The position numbers and the translations under genes were made by a program. A stretch of 5,177 nucleotides of DNA from an uncultured Bacteroidota bacterium (GTDB lineage Bacteria > Bacteroidota > Bacteroidia > UKL13-3): the NCBI GenBank assembly GCA_903907885.1, contig CAIVPY010000195.1:1-5177 (forward strand), given 5' to 3'. Shown piece by piece: positions 5,008 to 5,177 of the stretch (positions are counted from its first letter, which is position 1; each line of letters opens with the position of its first letter). The notes below the pieces were generated by a model. That model was not told the origin of the DNA, searched no databases, and worked only from the letters and a program-made list of their open reading frames with translations.

Positions 5008-5038
5008 ATAATTACAACATAGCTAATATGAGAAAAAT

Positions 5039-5170
5039 ATGGATGTAACAAAACCAAAATTTACTACTGTAGATGAGTATATCTCCATGTTTCCTCACGA
5101 AACAAAGTGTATATTAAACCCAAATTACGCATTAGCAAATAAGAAAGGGAAATTATACTCTTTAGGATAG
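5039..5170 (+). pseudogene. Decayed N-terminus of a DUF1801 (YdhG-like) protein
   Basis: The ORF encodes only 43 residues: ATG at 5039-5041 and TAG at 5168-5170. Residues 7-26 (K-F-T-T-V-D-E-Y-I-S-M-F-P-H-E-T-K-C-I-L) closely resemble the start of DUF1801 proteins, which begin with T-V-x-E-Y-I-x-x-F-P-x-E-x-x-x-x-L and normally exceed 100 residues. After residue 27 the similarity stops. Dropping one C from the CCC run (5118-5120) makes the frame continue I-L-N-Q-I, as expected for the family, but it then meets a TAG after two more codons. This pattern of a frameshift plus stops suggests a pseudogene. The rest would lie beyond the window, so a small intact gene of another kind is not excluded. 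It is divergent from the phosphate transporter gene. Confidence 0.5.
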
Positions 5171-5177
5171 TTCCATA

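Overview
The window reads as chromosomal DNA of a Bacteroidota (Bacteroidetes) bacterium. It is AT-rich and its genes lack clear Shine-Dalgarno sites: starts are preceded by A/T-rich leaders. Several upstream regions carry the Bacteroidetes-type promoter (-33 TTG/TTTG, about 19-21 bp, -7 TAnnTTTG). One gene encodes a secreted protein of the kind common in type IX secretion genomes. No rRNA, tRNA, complete insertion sequence or CRISPR array was seen.

Layout: (1) 1-337, minus, the 5' part of a secreted HmuY-like protein, with a promoter whose -33 box lies in a perfect 16-bp palindrome. (2) 409-738, a gap with little recognisable content. (3) 739-1011, plus, a DUF2158/YodC-like small protein with a duplicated acidic tail, followed by a long structured hairpin (1027-1096) and a bidirectional terminator (1098-1134). 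(4) 1164-1850, minus, a 228-aa lysine-rich protein I do not recognise. (5) 1851-2344, a gap holding the most striking signal in the window: four palindromes of the form ATAGG-N3-CCTAT with starts 42, 42 and 41 bp apart (four helical turns), just downstream of a good minus-strand promoter candidate. (6) 2345-2590, minus, an 81-aa protein with one membrane helix and a CxxC...CxxC zinc ribbon. (7) 2591-3471, about 880 bp without a credible gene but full of inverted repeats; it resembles dispersed intergenic repeat DNA of Bacteroidetes. (8) 3472-4872, minus, a complete PiT-family inorganic phosphate transporter. (9) 5039-5170, plus, a short ORF that looks like the decayed N-terminus of a DUF1801 protein.

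The genes do not form an obvious pathway. They are mostly single-gene units separated by long gaps, and the phosphate transporter appears to be transcribed alone. The possible new biology lies in the intergenic DNA: the helically phased palindrome array in front of the unknown 228-aa gene, the structured 3' RNA after the YodC-like gene, and the palindrome-rich block at 2682-3345.
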